Assembly: GCF_000237925.1 (NCBI RefSeq)
Contig: NC_031500.1
Coordinates: forward strand, 2,108,001 to 2,172,000
Reading direction: 5' to 3'
Origin: Schistosoma mansoni
Taxonomy: Eukaryota > Platyhelminthes > Trematoda > Strigeidida > Schistosomatidae
Length of the DNA stretch: 64,000 bases
Under the pieces are notes generated by a model. That model was not told the origin of the DNA. It saw only the letters and a program-made list of their open reading frames with translations, and searched no databases. How positions within the stretch are numbered: the stretch's first letter is position 1; each line of letters starts with the position of its first letter. Position numbers and translations under genes: made by a program. Of the stretch, positions 10,384-21,480 are shown piece after piece.

Positions 10384-11021
10384 CAGGAAGTCAAACAAAC
10401 AAGCTGAAGACACAGAAGTAAACAAGCAGATGAAGAGGAGCATCATAGTCGACAAATGTAAATATGTGGAAGATTTAGCAATGACGGCGGAAAAGGCTGC
10501 AAGAGAAGGAAATATGAAACAATTGCATGATACAACAAATACACTCGCTGAAAATTACCGTAAACCAGAATGACCAATGAAAAGAAAGGAAGGCATGGTA
10601 ATCAACAACATTGAAAAACAACGAAACAGGTGGATAGAACACTTTATAAACCTCTTGAATCGACCTGCTCCACTGAACCCACGCAACGTCGAAGCAGTAC
10701 TCACGGACCTACCAATTGATGTTGACCCAACAACAATTGAAGAGATCAGCATGACCATCAGACAAATCAAGCGCGGCAAAGCAGCAGGACCAAACAACAT
10801 TCCTGCAGAAGCACTGGATGCAGATGTAGCAGCAACTGCAAAGATACTCCACATTGTCTTAAGTAAGATTTGACATGATGAACAAGTATCAACAGGTTGA
10901 ATAGAAGGACTTCTGATCAAAATACCAAAGAAAGAAGATCTCAGCAAGTGTGACAGCTACAGGGGCATCACCTCTCTCTCAATACCTGGGAAAGTGTTCA
11001 ACAGAGTGTTGTTAAACGATT
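10384..11021 (+). mobile_element. LINE-1 (RTE clade) internal fragment
   Basis: Encodes the linker and start of the reverse transcriptase: VNKQMKRSIIVDKCKYVEDL, AMTAEKAAREGNMKQL, then TIEEISMTIRQIKRGKAAGP (RT motif region 0/1), NNIPAEAL, and later IKIPKKEDLSKCDSYRGIT in the window's own frames. Both ends are missing and there are stops, so it is a dead copy. Confidence 0.85.
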
Positions 11022-11194
11022 TCAATTATTACTTCATGTTCAGACATATTTTTCATTTACATTCAATAGTTTTTGGAAGAGCAAATGAGTTATATATACA
11101 GTCATAAAAATTTAGTTTAAATATTTATACTACTCATAAGTAGCATAACAGTAGCACAAAATGTATAAGTATTCATACTAGGAAGAAATGACCA

Positions 11195-11300
11195 TCTAGT
11201 ACTTTTAGGTTTTCAACGATGGTCTAATATTCATTGATTCATGATCTCATTCAAGACTTAACAATCTCCACAACAACATACTGATAGTTACATGACAATT
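11195..11300 (+). mobile_element. SINE-B 3' arm fragment
   Basis: Reads ggttttcaacgatggtctaatattcattgattc...caatctccacaacaacatactgat, the arm downstream of the ribozyme. Confidence 0.5.
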
Positions 11301-11499
11301 GTACTTCAAGCAATATATGCGAATCCTCAAACGCTTGCTAATATCTACGTAAAATTTACCCGCTAACTAGAAAGTCATGAGATCATTCAATATGAATATT
11401 GAATATGTATTGAACAGACTATGTTAGTAAGTTTACCATTAAGTCCGAATCCTCCAAGTACATTTTTTGTTCTAACTAACCATATATGTATAAACAAAG

Positions 11500-11910
11500 A
11501 TGAATGGCGATTAGAGTGGAATCCAGGACTCATGTTTCGTCAGCTAGATGTACCTGCATCCAAGCTGATGCACACATCGGAATTTGAACCGGCACCGTTC
11601 GCTTTAAACGCCATCGCGTGTCCCACCTAGCTACTGAAATCCAATAGCTGCAAGCTTGTGCAATGGTGTTAAGTTTTATTCTGTTTTTATATTCGTTGTT
11701 TGAATCTTCCTATTGATGTTTAGAACTGCAAATGATCAGTCTCTTATTGGCATGTGTGAAAACTGTGCTTATTGCCTCGATATCGTCTTAATTCACAGAT
11801 ATGATAAATTAAGATGAATGTTGGCTAGCAGTGGAACTGACGATTCCCAACTAGGACAAAACACGCATCCTGGATTCCATCGCTAGCCTCTATTCATGTT
11901 TGCATATATT
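11500..11910 (-). mobile_element. SINE-A fold-back copy
   Basis: A minus-strand unit (ribozyme remnant 11515-11570, tRNA-like head near 11600-11640, tail to 11830) runs into a plus-strand ribozyme arm at 11838-11895. The outer arms are inverted copies (gaatgttggctagcagtgga versus tggattccatcgctagcc). Both ribozyme cores carry changes. Confidence 0.65.
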
Positions 11911-11984
11911 TGCTGTTACCACAGTCTATCGAAACCGATTACATTTCCAGATATTATTGAATAGCTATATCGTATTTTTATATA

Positions 11985-12345
11985 GTTGATATCATGAGTC
12001 AATTGAAGCTAGACCACCATAGAAAATCTGGAAGCACTGGACGGCCGTTTCGTCCTATTGTGGGACTCCTCAACAGTGCGCATCCACGTTCCTGTCTCGC
12101 GAGATTCGAACACAGGATCTGTCTGTCTTGCGCGCAAGCGCTTAACGTCTAGACCACTGAGCTGACCGTCATCCAATAGTGTTAATGCCTAAATTCAACC
12201 AATCCACGAAATTGAGCAACCATTCACCAATGTCTTGAATGAGTTGATATCTCACAACAGACCCGGTTGAACTCCACTGATCACTGCTTCTCACTAGATT
12301 TCAAGGAAACATCTCTTGAAGCCAGTCACTAGTGAGTATATGATC
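11985..12345 (-). mobile_element. SINE-B, full-length copy
   Basis: Minus strand. In sense order: distal arm, tRNA-like head (agcgcttaacgtctagaccac and gagattcgaacacagg, reversed A and B boxes), hammerhead 12030-12085, then the 3' arm ending ...ttgactcatgatatcaac. Confidence 0.8.
12030..12085 (-). ncRNA. Hammerhead ribozyme, SINE-B (one core change)
   Basis: Stem I GCACUG/CAGUGC is perfect, stem II GUCC/GGAC is intact, and GAAAC and the GUC cleavage triplet are present. The core begins UUGAGGA, so invariant C3 is U. Confidence 0.7.
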
Positions 12346-12507
12346 GTATTTGCAAAAGATTATTTAGTAAACAGAGAGCTTATATTGTAGAATCTAAGCG
12401 TTTTAATTCTCTAATCAAAGCAGTTACTTTTAGACCATTTAAATGGTACTCATGAGCTCGAAACATTCATGGATTATATTAAACTCAACCATTAAATTGT
12501 TGTTTGC

Positions 12508-12592
12508 CCAGGACAGGGTTGGACGGAGAATGCTAGTGAGCGGCCTATGCTCCTCCACGAGGGGTAACAAGCGTAAGTAAGTAAGTATTAAA
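12508..12592 (+). mobile_element. LINE-1 3' tip
   Basis: Reads ggacagggttggacggagaatgct...ggggtaacaagcgtaag plus (GTAA)n; the last 85 bp of the element only. Confidence 0.8.
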
Positions 12593-12787
12593 TTGTTCTA
12601 CTCTATTGGATACTAAATGCTAATTGAGACTTATAAATTGATCTTAAAGTTGGTCATCATCAAACATGATTTTCAAATTGACTGAGTAGTATAATTAAAC
12701 TATAGATTCTATCAATTTATACCTCACCAATACTGACTGAGCAACAAGCATTTCTGTGGTTCATTACTTTCTTTCTAACTTAAGCTT

Positions 12788-14813
12788 GTAACCCTTCGTC
12801 GAGGAGAATAGGCCGATCACCAACATTCTTCATCTCAGTCCGTCCTGATTAATCCTTTCTAGTTCATTCCAGTTGCCATTCATCTTTTTGATGTCTCTTT
12901 TTAATTCGTGTACTTTGATTTTCAATTTTTCCATTTCTATTTGGGATTACAAATTATCGCTTACCTCAAGATGCAGTTTAATGATGTTCTCAATTTGTTT
13001 CCCATCCACTTCCAGTGTCTTTTCCTAATTTCCTCTTCAAATGGAAGCTGGTTTTTTCTCTCACACAGTAGGCTGTTACTGATGGTATTCGGTCAATGGA
13101 CATTGAGTATCTTTTGTAGACAATTGTTTATAAATAGTTGAACATGTTTGATGATGATTGTGGTAGTTTTCCAAGATTCACTTCCATACAGTAGAACTAT
13201 CTTGACGTTCGTATTGAAGATTGTGACTTTGATATTGGTTGAGAGTTGTTTTGAGTCTCATGAGTTCTTATGTTGTAGTAATGCTGTTGTTGTTAAGCCA
13301 GTCCTCGTCTTTATGTCTGATACAGATTCTCCTTGTTAATCGATGATGCTGACCAGGTAAGTGAAAGATTCCACATCATTCAGAGTTTTGCCATCAAATG
13401 TGATTGTGTTAGAGTTCTCTGCGTTGCATTTGAGTATCTTGCTCTTTCACATGTGTGTGTTGAGGCCTACTGATTCAGAGACTTCTGCTACACTAGTTAT
13501 CTTCGTCTGTATTTGTTTGTGTGTATGGGATAGAAGTGTTAGGCCATCTGCGAATTCCAAATCGTGTAATTGATTCCGAGATGTCCATTGTATTCCGTGC
13601 TTCCCCTCAAATGTCGAGGTTTTCATAATTCAGTCAATCACCAGAAGAAATTGAAAGTGTGGGGATAACCAGACTTATCTGACTTCGGTCCTCACATGGA
13701 ATGCGTCTGTTAGCTGTCATCTATTCATGACTTGGCACTGTAGTTCGTCGTATGAACTGCGTATGATGTTGACGATTTTCTCAGATAATCCATAGTATCG
13801 AACAACGTTCCATAAGCTTCTCCTATCCACAGTGTCAAATGCTTTCTCATAATCAAGGAAGTTGCTGTATAGTGACAAGTTCCATTCAATCAATTGTTCA
13901 ACGATGATCCGTAGTGTCGCGACTTGGTCTATCCACGACCTATCCTTACGGAATCCAGTCTGTTGATCTCGAAGTTGGATGCCTACTGAATCTTTCATCC
14001 AGTTCAGCGACTCTCTGTTGAAAACGTCTCCTGTTATCGATAGTAGTGTTATTCATCTGTGGTTCTCATACTTGCTGAAATCTTTCTATGGTATGGTGAT
14101 GAGAGGTCTTTCTCTCCGGGCCATCGGCACTTGTTCTTCCTCCCAAATCTTCCTGGATAGATGTGGACCATGTTAGCAGTTGCTTCTGTGTCTCACTTCA
14201 GTGCTTCAGCCGGTATATTGTCAGTTTCTGCCGCTTTCCCGCTCTTGATTTGTCTGATGGCCATCTTAACGTCTTCGATCGTTGGTGGAGTGACATCTAT
14301 TCGAAGGTCGGTGTGTGTTGCTTCGATGTCCGGTGGATTCAATGGAGCTGACCTATTCAGCAGTTCCTCGAAATATCCTTCCCATCTTTTTCTCTGTTCT
14401 TGAATCTCCATTATTGTCTTTCCGTCTTTGTCCATGACTGGTCTATCCGGTTTACTATATCTCCCTGCTAGTTTCTTCGCTGTTCATATTCCCTTCTGTT
14501 GCAGCTTTTTCTCCCGTCGTTGCTAGTTCGACCATGTATTTCTGCTTGTCGGTTTTAATTCCCTTCTTCACTTGCGTGTTTGCTTCTGTGTAGTCTGCCT
14601 GTGCTTTGACTTTTTCTGCTCGTGTTCGGCTGCTGTTAATTGCTGTCTTTTTGTTCTTCTTTTCTTGAATCTTGTGAAGGTTTACGATAGAGATCCATTC
14701 CTTATGATGATGATTCTTAGGTCCCAGAAATTCCTGAAACGTAGAAGCTAGTGCTTCTTTGATCCCTTTCCAGTTGTTCTTCATAGTAAACTCCTCTTCT
14801 TTGATATCTTTCA
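12788..14813 (-). mobile_element. LINE-1 (RTE clade), 2-kb 5'-truncated copy
   Basis: The longest uninterrupted LINE-1 body here. On the minus strand it runs from the linker (KKTAINSSRTRAEKVKAQAD, near 14600), through RT start (VKMAIRQIKSGKAAETDNIP, near 14220) and RT centre (DQQTGFRKDRSWIDQVATLR and DYEKAFDTVD, near 13850-13960), to the C-terminal domain and the tail at 12788. The palm-domain YEKAFD motif is visible. Several stops and frame changes make it a dead copy. Confidence 0.9.
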
Positions 14814-14884
14814 ATGATTAGATATATCTTGAAGAATACTGTATTAAATGGTAACGTTGGTTTATGGAGATTGTTGACTTTTGT

Positions 14885-15060
14885 TTGGCATCATGAATGT
14901 ATCAATGTTATACTACCATTGAAAACCTGGAATATCTACACGTCCATGTCGCTCTATAATCGGACACCTCAGCAACTCTCATCCACGATCCAGCACATGT
15001 GTATGGAACTCACGACCATCGATCTTGAGCAAACGCTTAACCTCTAAAACAATGACTCGG
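14885..15060 (-). mobile_element. SINE-B, degenerate
   Basis: Recognisable as gaaaacctggaatatctacac...cagcaactctcatccacgatcc...aaacgcttaacctctaaaac. Ribozyme and promoter boxes are decayed. Confidence 0.55.
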
Positions 15061-15305
15061 GAGGTAACAATAATTTTTGGAGTTCAAGTGAGAAGCCTAA
15101 ACCAATAGAATCAAATCATGTCAGATGTGAAGCAGTTACCTGCTGAAGACTATGAGAGATAGTTGTGCAATATTGTGGATTGATTGACATTAGACATTAA
15201 CTCTGTTGAATCCCATCTCCATGGTCTGTAGGTTAAGCATTCATATGAAACTGAGGGTCCTAGGTTCAAGTTTCATATATGGGATCATGGATAGTACAGT
15301 TATTT
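15061..15305 (+). mobile_element. SINE-B 5' half, degenerate
   Basis: Plus-strand distal arm and tRNA-like head (tggtctgtaggttaagc; ctaggttcaagttt) without a ribozyme. It faces the minus-strand fragment before it. Confidence 0.5.
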
Positions 15306-15414
15306 ACAGCTTAGTTTAATGTAACAAATCGACTTCTAGTTATTCACTTTATCTACTCTGTCGAAAATCAATAATACCAGAATTTATTATCAGAAGGAGT
15401 TTTGTAGAGATTTA

Positions 15415-15613
15415 GTATTTTCATAGTTGAAAGCGTGAGTCAATTGAAGCTAGACCACCATAGAAAACCTGGAAGCACTGGACAGCCGTTTCGTCCTACT
15501 ATGGAACTCCTCAGCAGTGCGCATCCATGATGCCGCACTCGCGAGATTCGAACCCAGGACCTACCATTCTCGAGCCAGAGCCCTTTCCAAAGCGCTTTCA
15601 ACTATGAAAATAC
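15415..15613 (-). mobile_element. SINE-B with inverted terminal sequence
   Basis: Bounded by gtattttcatagttgaaagc at 15415-15434 and its exact reverse complement at 15594-15613. The interior is the SINE-B 3' arm, an intact ribozyme (15471-15526) and the B-box half of the tRNA-like head. Confidence 0.8.
15471..15526 (-). ncRNA. Hammerhead ribozyme, SINE-B, complete core
   Basis: Sense strand: stem I GCACUG, core CUGAGGA, stem II GUUC/GGAC, GAAA, stem III ACGG/CUGU-type, GUC cleavage triplet, then CAGUGC closing stem I. All invariant positions are present. A type I hammerhead with a minimal stem III. Confidence 0.8.
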
Positions 15614-15984
15614 CAGAATTACCCAAACGACAGCTACTATATTTAGTAAGTAGTTTAAAAATTAAATCAATAATCAATAAGTAATAAGAATACTCAATTG
15701 GTTATACATACTCTCTATACCTCTAATCAATGATAAGAAGAATTCTTCACCTATGTTACCATCTAGAAAAAAATAGACAAAAATTTAATTTTTTTTTGTT
15801 GTTTTGTTACCATGCTCTATAATCATTTTGCTGTTGCTAATCATAATCCATCATATGATTATGAAATGTCTTGATTTATGGTTACTATTTATGGTAAGAA
15901 AAAAAAGACCCCAGTTAACTAATGTTTGATAAGATCATCTATCTAGTTTTGACAGGTATATATAATTATCAGAAAGGGGTTTTG

Positions 15985-16549
15985 ATGGAGATTTAAGTTA
16001 TTTTGTTATGGCTGAATTCATGAGTCAATAAAAGCTAGACAACTATGGAAAACCTGGAATCGCTAGACTGCAGTTTCGTCCTATTGTGAGACTCCTAAGC
16101 AGTGCGCATCCACTATCCAGGCTCGTGATATTCGAACGCCAGACCTATCAACCAAACCCTTTCTGATAATAATCATATGCTCACTAACGAGTGGCTTCAA
16201 GAGGTATTTCTTGGAGTTCTAGTGAGAAGCAGTGACCAATGGAGTTCAACCAGGTCTGTTGTGAGATAGCAACTCACTGAGGACAATGGTATATACGTCG
16301 CTGAATTTCGTGGATCGTTTGAAGTTAGACATTAACACCGTTGGATGCTGGTCAGTTCAGTGGTCTAGAGGTTAAGCGTTCGCGAGCGAGACCGATAGGT
16401 ACTGTGTTCGACTCTCGCGATGCGGGATCGTGGATGCACACTGTTGAGGAGTCCCACAATAGGACAAAACAGCAGTCCAGTCCTCCCAGGTTTTCATTGG
16501 TAGTCTAGCTTCAATTGACTCATGCTTTCAACTATTGTGGACTAGTTAG
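15985..16549 (+). mobile_element. SINE-B fold-back, long copy
   Basis: A reversed arm with a decayed ribozyme (15985-16150) is followed by a full plus-strand unit: distal arm, A box (tggtctagaggttaagc, about 16360), B box (gtgttcgactctcg), ribozyme (about 16434-16487, core UUGAGGA and AAAAC, inactive) and the 3' arm to ctttcaactatt. Confidence 0.7.
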
Positions 16550-16636
16550 TTGTGAGCGTTAAAAATATAAATGAATGCTTATACATCATACTCATTATAT
16601 TATTCTGACTGTGACGACATATTGTGGTTAGCAATT

Positions 16637-16735
16637 TTTTTAACGAGGTTGCTTTCCATGGGATGAGGTTACTGACATCATGCGCAGCTTTCCTACTTTA
16701 TCCGGGCTTCAGACTTACAGTAACCTTAGAAGAGC
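16637..16735 (-). mobile_element. LINE-1 5' UTR-like fragment
   Basis: Contains atgggatgaggttactg...tatccgggcttcag...agagctacagg, matching in reverse the 5' region at 21012-21110 and the fragment at 33165-33258. Confidence 0.45.
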
Positions 16736-16737
16736 TA

Positions 16738-16975
16738 CAGGTGGAAATCATTAAACTGCATCATGACGCAATCCCTAACTTGGAATCCTGAAAGGAAACG
16801 GAAAAGAAGCACACGAAAAACACACTGCGTTAAGAATTGCAATTAGGCTTCAAAAAGATGAATAGCAACTAGAAATCACTGAAAAGGATTGAACAGGACA
16901 TAGTTAGATGAAGAATGTTGGTGGTCAGCTTATTCTTCTCCATGAGGGATGATAGACATATGTAAGTTGGTGATT
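16738..16975 (+). mobile_element. LINE-1 3' end, degenerate
   Basis: Matches the ORF C-terminal end (taacttggaatcc, gatgaatagcaact, gttagatgaagaatg) and the gaggg...ag tail. Confidence 0.65.
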
Positions 16976-17087
16976 CTAGTGATGACTTATCTTTACTTAG
17001 CTGCTAATCAACAAATTTTGAATTATTTTCATAAGCATGACTGTTTATCCATCGTACGTATCACTTTTTAATATTCCACCTTTGTTT

Positions 17088-17504
17088 GAAACGTGGAGAA
17101 CTACTACATCCATCGTCAAGAAGGTACAAGTATATATAAACAATTGTTTACACAAAATACTCAACATTCACTGGCCAGATACTATCAGCAACAGCGTTTT
17201 ATGGTCGAGGACAAACCAGCTTCCATCTGAGGAGGAAATTAGGAGAAGATATTGGAAGTGGATCGGACATACATTAAGGAAATCTCCAAACTGTATCACG
17301 AATCAATCCCTAACTTGGAATCCTAAAGGGAAGAGGAAAAAAGGAAGGCTAAAGAACACATTACGCCAGGGAATAGAAACAGATATGAAAAGGATGAATA
17401 GGAACTGGAAAGAACTGGAAAAGATTGTTCATGACAGAATTGGATAGAGAATGCTGGTGTGCGGCCTGTACTCCTCCACGAGGGGTAAGAGTCGTAAGTA
17501 AGTA
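17088..17504 (+). mobile_element. LINE-1 3' portion with long C-terminal ORF
   Basis: Encodes [20 protein letters not shown], then [39 protein letters not shown] and [20 protein letters not shown] in one frame, followed by the (GTAA) tail. The least decayed LINE-1 C-terminus on this strand, but 5'-truncated and non-autonomous. Confidence 0.85.
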
Positions 17505-17534
17505 AGCAACTTACAAACTATGAGCAAACAATCA

Positions 17535-17712
17535 TTGAACAAAATATCCTATCTGATTTTATTTATTTATTTTAACAATAAAATAAAAAAAAATCAAATC
17601 AATAAATAATCAATAAAAAAAAAACTTGGAACAAACAAACAAACAAAAAAACACAAAAAAATCAAAAAAATAAACAAAAAAAACAAAAAAAAACAGAAGA
17701 AAATCAATCATA
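17535..17712 (-). promoter_or_regulatory. A-rich 3' flank of the PB1-UBA gene with poly(A) signals
   Basis: Plus-strand A-rich sequence with tttattt at about 17558-17570, which reads AATAAA on the minus strand roughly 150 nt past the stop codon. Likely 3' UTR and polyadenylation region; the exact site is not visible. Confidence 0.45.
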
Positions 17713-18614
17713 TCATGATTTCATATTATTTTCAAATGATAATCTATCTAATATTGGATTTATATTCCCATTATATTGTTGTATTAAACTACTTAAATAC
17801 ATATCACTTTGTTGAAAACCCATATGACGTAATCTTATTATAATAGCGGATATATTTATTTGATCTTTATTATTGTTACTATGACAACTACTATTAGGTA
17901 ATCTTGTTAAGTTCATACATGATGTTGTATATTGACTATTACGTTTTAATCCATAATGATTAGTTAATATTCTTTGTTTATCATTTATTTGATTTGATTG
18001 GATACATGTAGATGATGATGATGATGATCGTAATGATGATGATGATGATCGTAATGCTGATGATGATAATGATCGTAATGATAATGCGGATGATGATGAT
18101 GGTGATGGTAATTTAGTTAAATTCATTTTATTTTGTAGATAAGGTTGCTGATATGGTATATAAGTAGTAGTTGTAGCATAAGCTTGATAATTTTGTGGTA
18201 ATTTCATATAATTTAAATGATTATATGGTAATTGTAATGATGATAAAAATAAATCCATTGATGTTGAATTTAATAATGGTGCACTAGGTAAAATAGGATC
18301 ATGATCTAAATTTGTATTTAATGGATCAATAGATGAAGATGATGTTTGATTATTGATTATTGATTTTTTATTAGTATCTAAGTCATTATTATTAATATCT
18401 AATTTTTCTAATGTTTCTGGTAAATCAGGTAATTGTAATTCATTGATTAATTTTTTTTCTTTTAAGATAGGATTCAATTGTTGTTTGATTAGTTCACAAC
18501 CATTAGTTGCTATGTAAATTCTTATAGGTTTATTATTATCATTAGGTTCGGTTAAAGTTTCAATTGCATCATGAAGATCTTCCGTTGAAATAATACGACA
18601 AAAATCTTCACCAT
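17713..18614 (-). CDS. PB1-UBA protein (p62/NBR1-like), exon 2
   Basis: Terminal exon. With exon 1 (22992-23199) it gives a 369-aa protein. It opens with the acidic end of a PB1 domain, DGEDFCRIISTEDLHDAI, matching the OPCA motif. A low-complexity Asn/Ser/Leu middle follows, including a polyserine tract from a TGA/TCA microsatellite. The C-terminal UBA domain (about residues 322-366) has the MGF signature in RLRHMGFQQS. PB1 plus C-terminal UBA is the layout of sequestosome-1/p62 and NBR1, receptors that polymerise through PB1 and bind ubiquitinated cargo for autophagy. No ZZ zinc finger and no clear LC3-binding motif are visible, so it is reduced or divergent. The acceptor is tttttgttgtcattgttag, directly before 18614. 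The frame stays open to 18744, but that stretch is intron. Confidence 0.75.
18002..18105. repeat. Coding trinucleotide repeat (polyserine)
   Basis: gatgatgatgatgatcg-type units inside exon 2, encoding serine runs broken by arginine and leucine. Confidence 0.8.
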
Positions 18615-18716
18615 CTAACAATGACAACAAAAAGATGAGTAAGAAATTAAAAATTGATGAATTAGATATATTCACTTGTTGTTGTTTACTTTTTATCTTT
18701 CCATTGTTATTCAAGA

Positions 18717-19095
18717 CTGCAATTGACCAGTTTCTTATTGGCATATGTACATCCTAGGCGGACTGCCGCGATATTGCTTAAAGTCACAAGCATTCTAAGC
18801 AAAGATGAATAGCGGTTAGCAGTGGAATTCATGAAGCGTGTTTCATCCTGTTTGGGACTCGTCAGCTGGATGTTCCGGCATCTCACTTCGATGTGTTACT
18901 CTGGGACTCGAACCAAGTACCGTTTGCTTCAAATGTCATTACGTTATACACTTAGCTACTGAGTTACTGGGTTCAAGTCCCAGAGTGAACATCGAAGTGG
19001 GATGAAGGTACATCCAGCTGACAAGTCTCAAATAGGACGAAACGCGCGTGCTGAAATCCACTGCTAGCCACTATCCATCTTTGCTTATGATGAAT
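18717..19095. mobile_element. SINE-A fold-back with two facing hammerheads
   Basis: Two 119-bp inverted arms (18796-18914 and 18969-19087) surround a short tRNA-like centre. The minus-strand ribozyme (about 18836-18895) keeps CUGACGAG and GAAA with a UUC cleavage triplet. The plus-strand one (about 19005-19060) has CUGACAA and GUG, so it should be inactive. It lies about 100 bp upstream of the splice acceptor. Confidence 0.8.
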
Positions 19096-19189
19096 TAGAT
19101 AGTTAGAATTAGTTCTGTTAAAAGTTCTATTATTATTTTGATTATTAACTAATTTAAGTTAAAAAATGTTATAAACCTTAATGTACTTG

Positions 19190-19560
19190 ACAGTAATAAG
19201 CAAAAGATGGATGGTAGCTAACAGTGGAGTTTAGTAGGTTTACTTCGTCTTATTTGAGACTTGTCAAATGGATGTACCTGGATCACAGAGTTGATCTTCA
19301 TTTCTGCACTCGAACTTTGTACCGTTCACTTCAAACGCCATCACGTTATCCACATAGCTACTGAGTCTAGATAGCCGCTAGCTTGTGCAATGAGGTGGAG
19401 TTTAATTCATTTTTGTACTGCTAGCTACTATCCGTCTTTGCTTAGAATGCTTGTGAATTAAGGCAATATTGAGGCAATCCACACAGGATGTACATGTGCC
19501 AATAAGAGATTGATCAATTGCAGTCCTAAACACCATTAGGAAGATTAAAAAACAATGCGA
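19190..19560. mobile_element. SINE-A fold-back, degenerate
   Basis: A minus-strand unit (ribozyme remnant about 19223-19290, head 19300-19375) joins a plus-strand tail at about 19420 (ctgctagctactatcc...gattgatcaattgcagtcc). Same inverted plan as the neighbour. Confidence 0.65.
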
Positions 19561-19659
19561 AAATGTATTTGACAGTTCTTTCATCCTAGTATGAGACTTA
19601 AGAAGAATGTACAATTATGATTCTGTCACAGACAATCCAAGATAGGATATTCATTAAGT

Positions 19660-19935
19660 TGGTGGTTGGATGTGGTCAACAGGAAACCCTGGACCCGGGT
19701 TTCGTGCTACTTGGCACTCATCAGCAATAGGTACCTGTAATCTTCAGTGAACTGGTGCTCCCTGACGGATTCAATCCTGTGTCACTCAGCTTCATAGTCA
19801 GAGACGTTACCACTGCGTTATTCGGGCCGCGACCGACCTCCTGTAGGACTGAGATGTAATCACAATTGATTGATCACTTGGTGGTGATCAATGCCATGCG
19901 TGTCAAGAATATTCATTCTATCAATCAAACATTTA
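19660..19935 (-). mobile_element. SINE-C with intact ribozyme
   Basis: On the minus strand: distal part, tRNA-like head (about 19750-19850; A box region aataacgcagtggtaacg, B box gattgaatccgtcagg), then hammerhead 19680-19742 and a short 3' arm. Promoter boxes are slightly decayed; the ribozyme is intact. Confidence 0.75.
19680..19742 (-). ncRNA. Hammerhead ribozyme, SINE-C, complete core
   Basis: Sense strand: CUGAUGA core, stem II GUGC-CAAGUA-GCAC, GAAA, an 8-nt palindrome ACCCGGGU as stem III, then the GUC triplet. Stem I pairs UUG with CAG next to the core and AGG with CCU further out. Core at 19717-19724, GAAA at 19700-19703, cleavage triplet at 19692-19694. Confidence 0.85.
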
Positions 19936-20574
19936 ATCTATAAGCGGCTGAATCGCATACCGACAGTGGCGACTTCAATAATACATTTATTATGTATGAA
20001 TGTGTTTTTGTATTGTAACTGGTAGGGGAATCCAAAAAATGTACTTCACTCTATTCGACACTTTTCAGTTGGATGCACATCCTTCCCAGTATTAATCTTC
20101 CCACCAATAAATGAATGTAGGGCCAGTCAATCAATTCTCGATATTGCGGGGACTATCCACCACTGTCTTCAGTGAGTAACTTCCTGTTTTATACTCCGGG
20201 GCATCGGTCTAAATTTTAGACATTCGCACATGAAACTGCAGGTCCTAGATTAGTGAATGCACACTGATGACAAGCTTCATATGGCGACGAAGTAGTTGTC
20301 AAAACTTTCTGCGTTTTCATCTGTTATCCAAGCTTCATAGTTTCGTAATCGCAATGAAATTCGATAATTTCCATAGCTCCTTACACTGGAAGTTTTTATG
20401 AAACATATGACAGTTTCACTGGCCTAAATTTATTGATTTCATAGTTACTTAGCACAATTGGTGATCTTATTTGTAAATTGCTGAGCTCTGAACGGGAAAC
20501 CTCGAAAACGTCTAATCATTTGTTCAAAATAAAACCTTTTGTAAGATCAGAATAGGGGTTTGTGAACATTGTGG

Positions 20575-20812
20575 TATTGTAACACTTGAATTCGTGAGTC
20601 GATATAAGCTAGACCACCATCGAAAACCTGTAATCACTGAACAGCTGTTTCGCCCCAGTATGAAACTCCTCAGTAGTATGCGTTAACAATCTCGCATGCG
20701 AAACGGACCAAAGTTATATATTAACACAATTGTATGCCAACTCAGTGGCCTGGAGTTCAAGCGTTCGCCCACTAGGTCAAAGGCCTTGGGTCCAATCATC
20801 CGACATGATTAA
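20575..20812. mobile_element. SINE-B fold-back, degenerate
   Basis: A reversed arm with decayed ribozyme (20575-20705) is followed by a forward tRNA-like head (ccaactcagtggcctggag...ccttgggtccaatc) without a second ribozyme. Confidence 0.6.
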
Positions 20813-21011
20813 GAGACAGATTGAATATACCTCTTTTGAATTGATAAGTTCAATTCTTTTTGGAGTTGATTCTAAATGCTCCAACTCTATTTTACTATAG
20901 TGAGAAAGGCTAAAGTAAGGAATATATATTTTGTAACTCCTTAACTCTACCATACCGATACATATTCACATGAGCACAAGTATAAGACTTTCTGGATAAA
21001 ATCTAAGTAAA

Positions 21012-21480
21012 TAGCTCCACCAACTCCTCCTGTAGCCCCTCCGGGGGCTACTGCCAAGCCCGGATTAACGAGGAGGGTTGAGCATGGGGTTAGCGACTGT
21101 ATCCCGTAGAAAACTAACTCACTGAAAAAATGCTAACCAGAAAATATTATTCAAACCATTTAAACTCTGTCCTAGGAGTCAGAAGCTCTTTATTTAGAAT
21201 AGTTGTGACGCCTAATGGTGAAAGCCGAGTTCCTTCGGAAGCTACGAGGCTGATGCCCCATCTCACAACCATTTATCCAGTTACAAAGAATGCTTTTACA
21301 ATATGGGAGACCGAGAGAGTCTTCCAAATTACTGCAAAAATGAGAAGATACAACCTGAAAGTGTTTGGGATTAATGAAACATATTGGACGCAATTTGGAC
21401 AACAACGACAAGCTTCAGAGGAGCTTCTGTTATACTCCGATCATGAAGAGGAAAATGCCTCACATACACAAGAAACTGCA
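21012..21480 (+). mobile_element. LINE-1 (RTE clade) 5' end
   Basis: A GC-rich 5' leader (gtagcccctccgggggctac, about 21032-21051) is followed by the start of the ORF. It includes RYNLKVFGINETYWTQFGQQ, the beginning of the apurinic endonuclease domain. This is the only 5' end with coding sequence in the window. It breaks off into the satellite that follows. Confidence 0.75.

Noticed and set aside
15415-15613. A DNA transposon, because of the 20-bp terminal inverted repeats
   Set aside because: The ends are the SINE-B 3' arm in both orientations, and no TSD or transposase is seen.
18615-18744. Upstream extension of exon 2 as the true N-terminus of the UBA protein
   Set aside because: The stretch is a pyrimidine tract and acceptor; splicing to 22992 restores a full PB1 domain.
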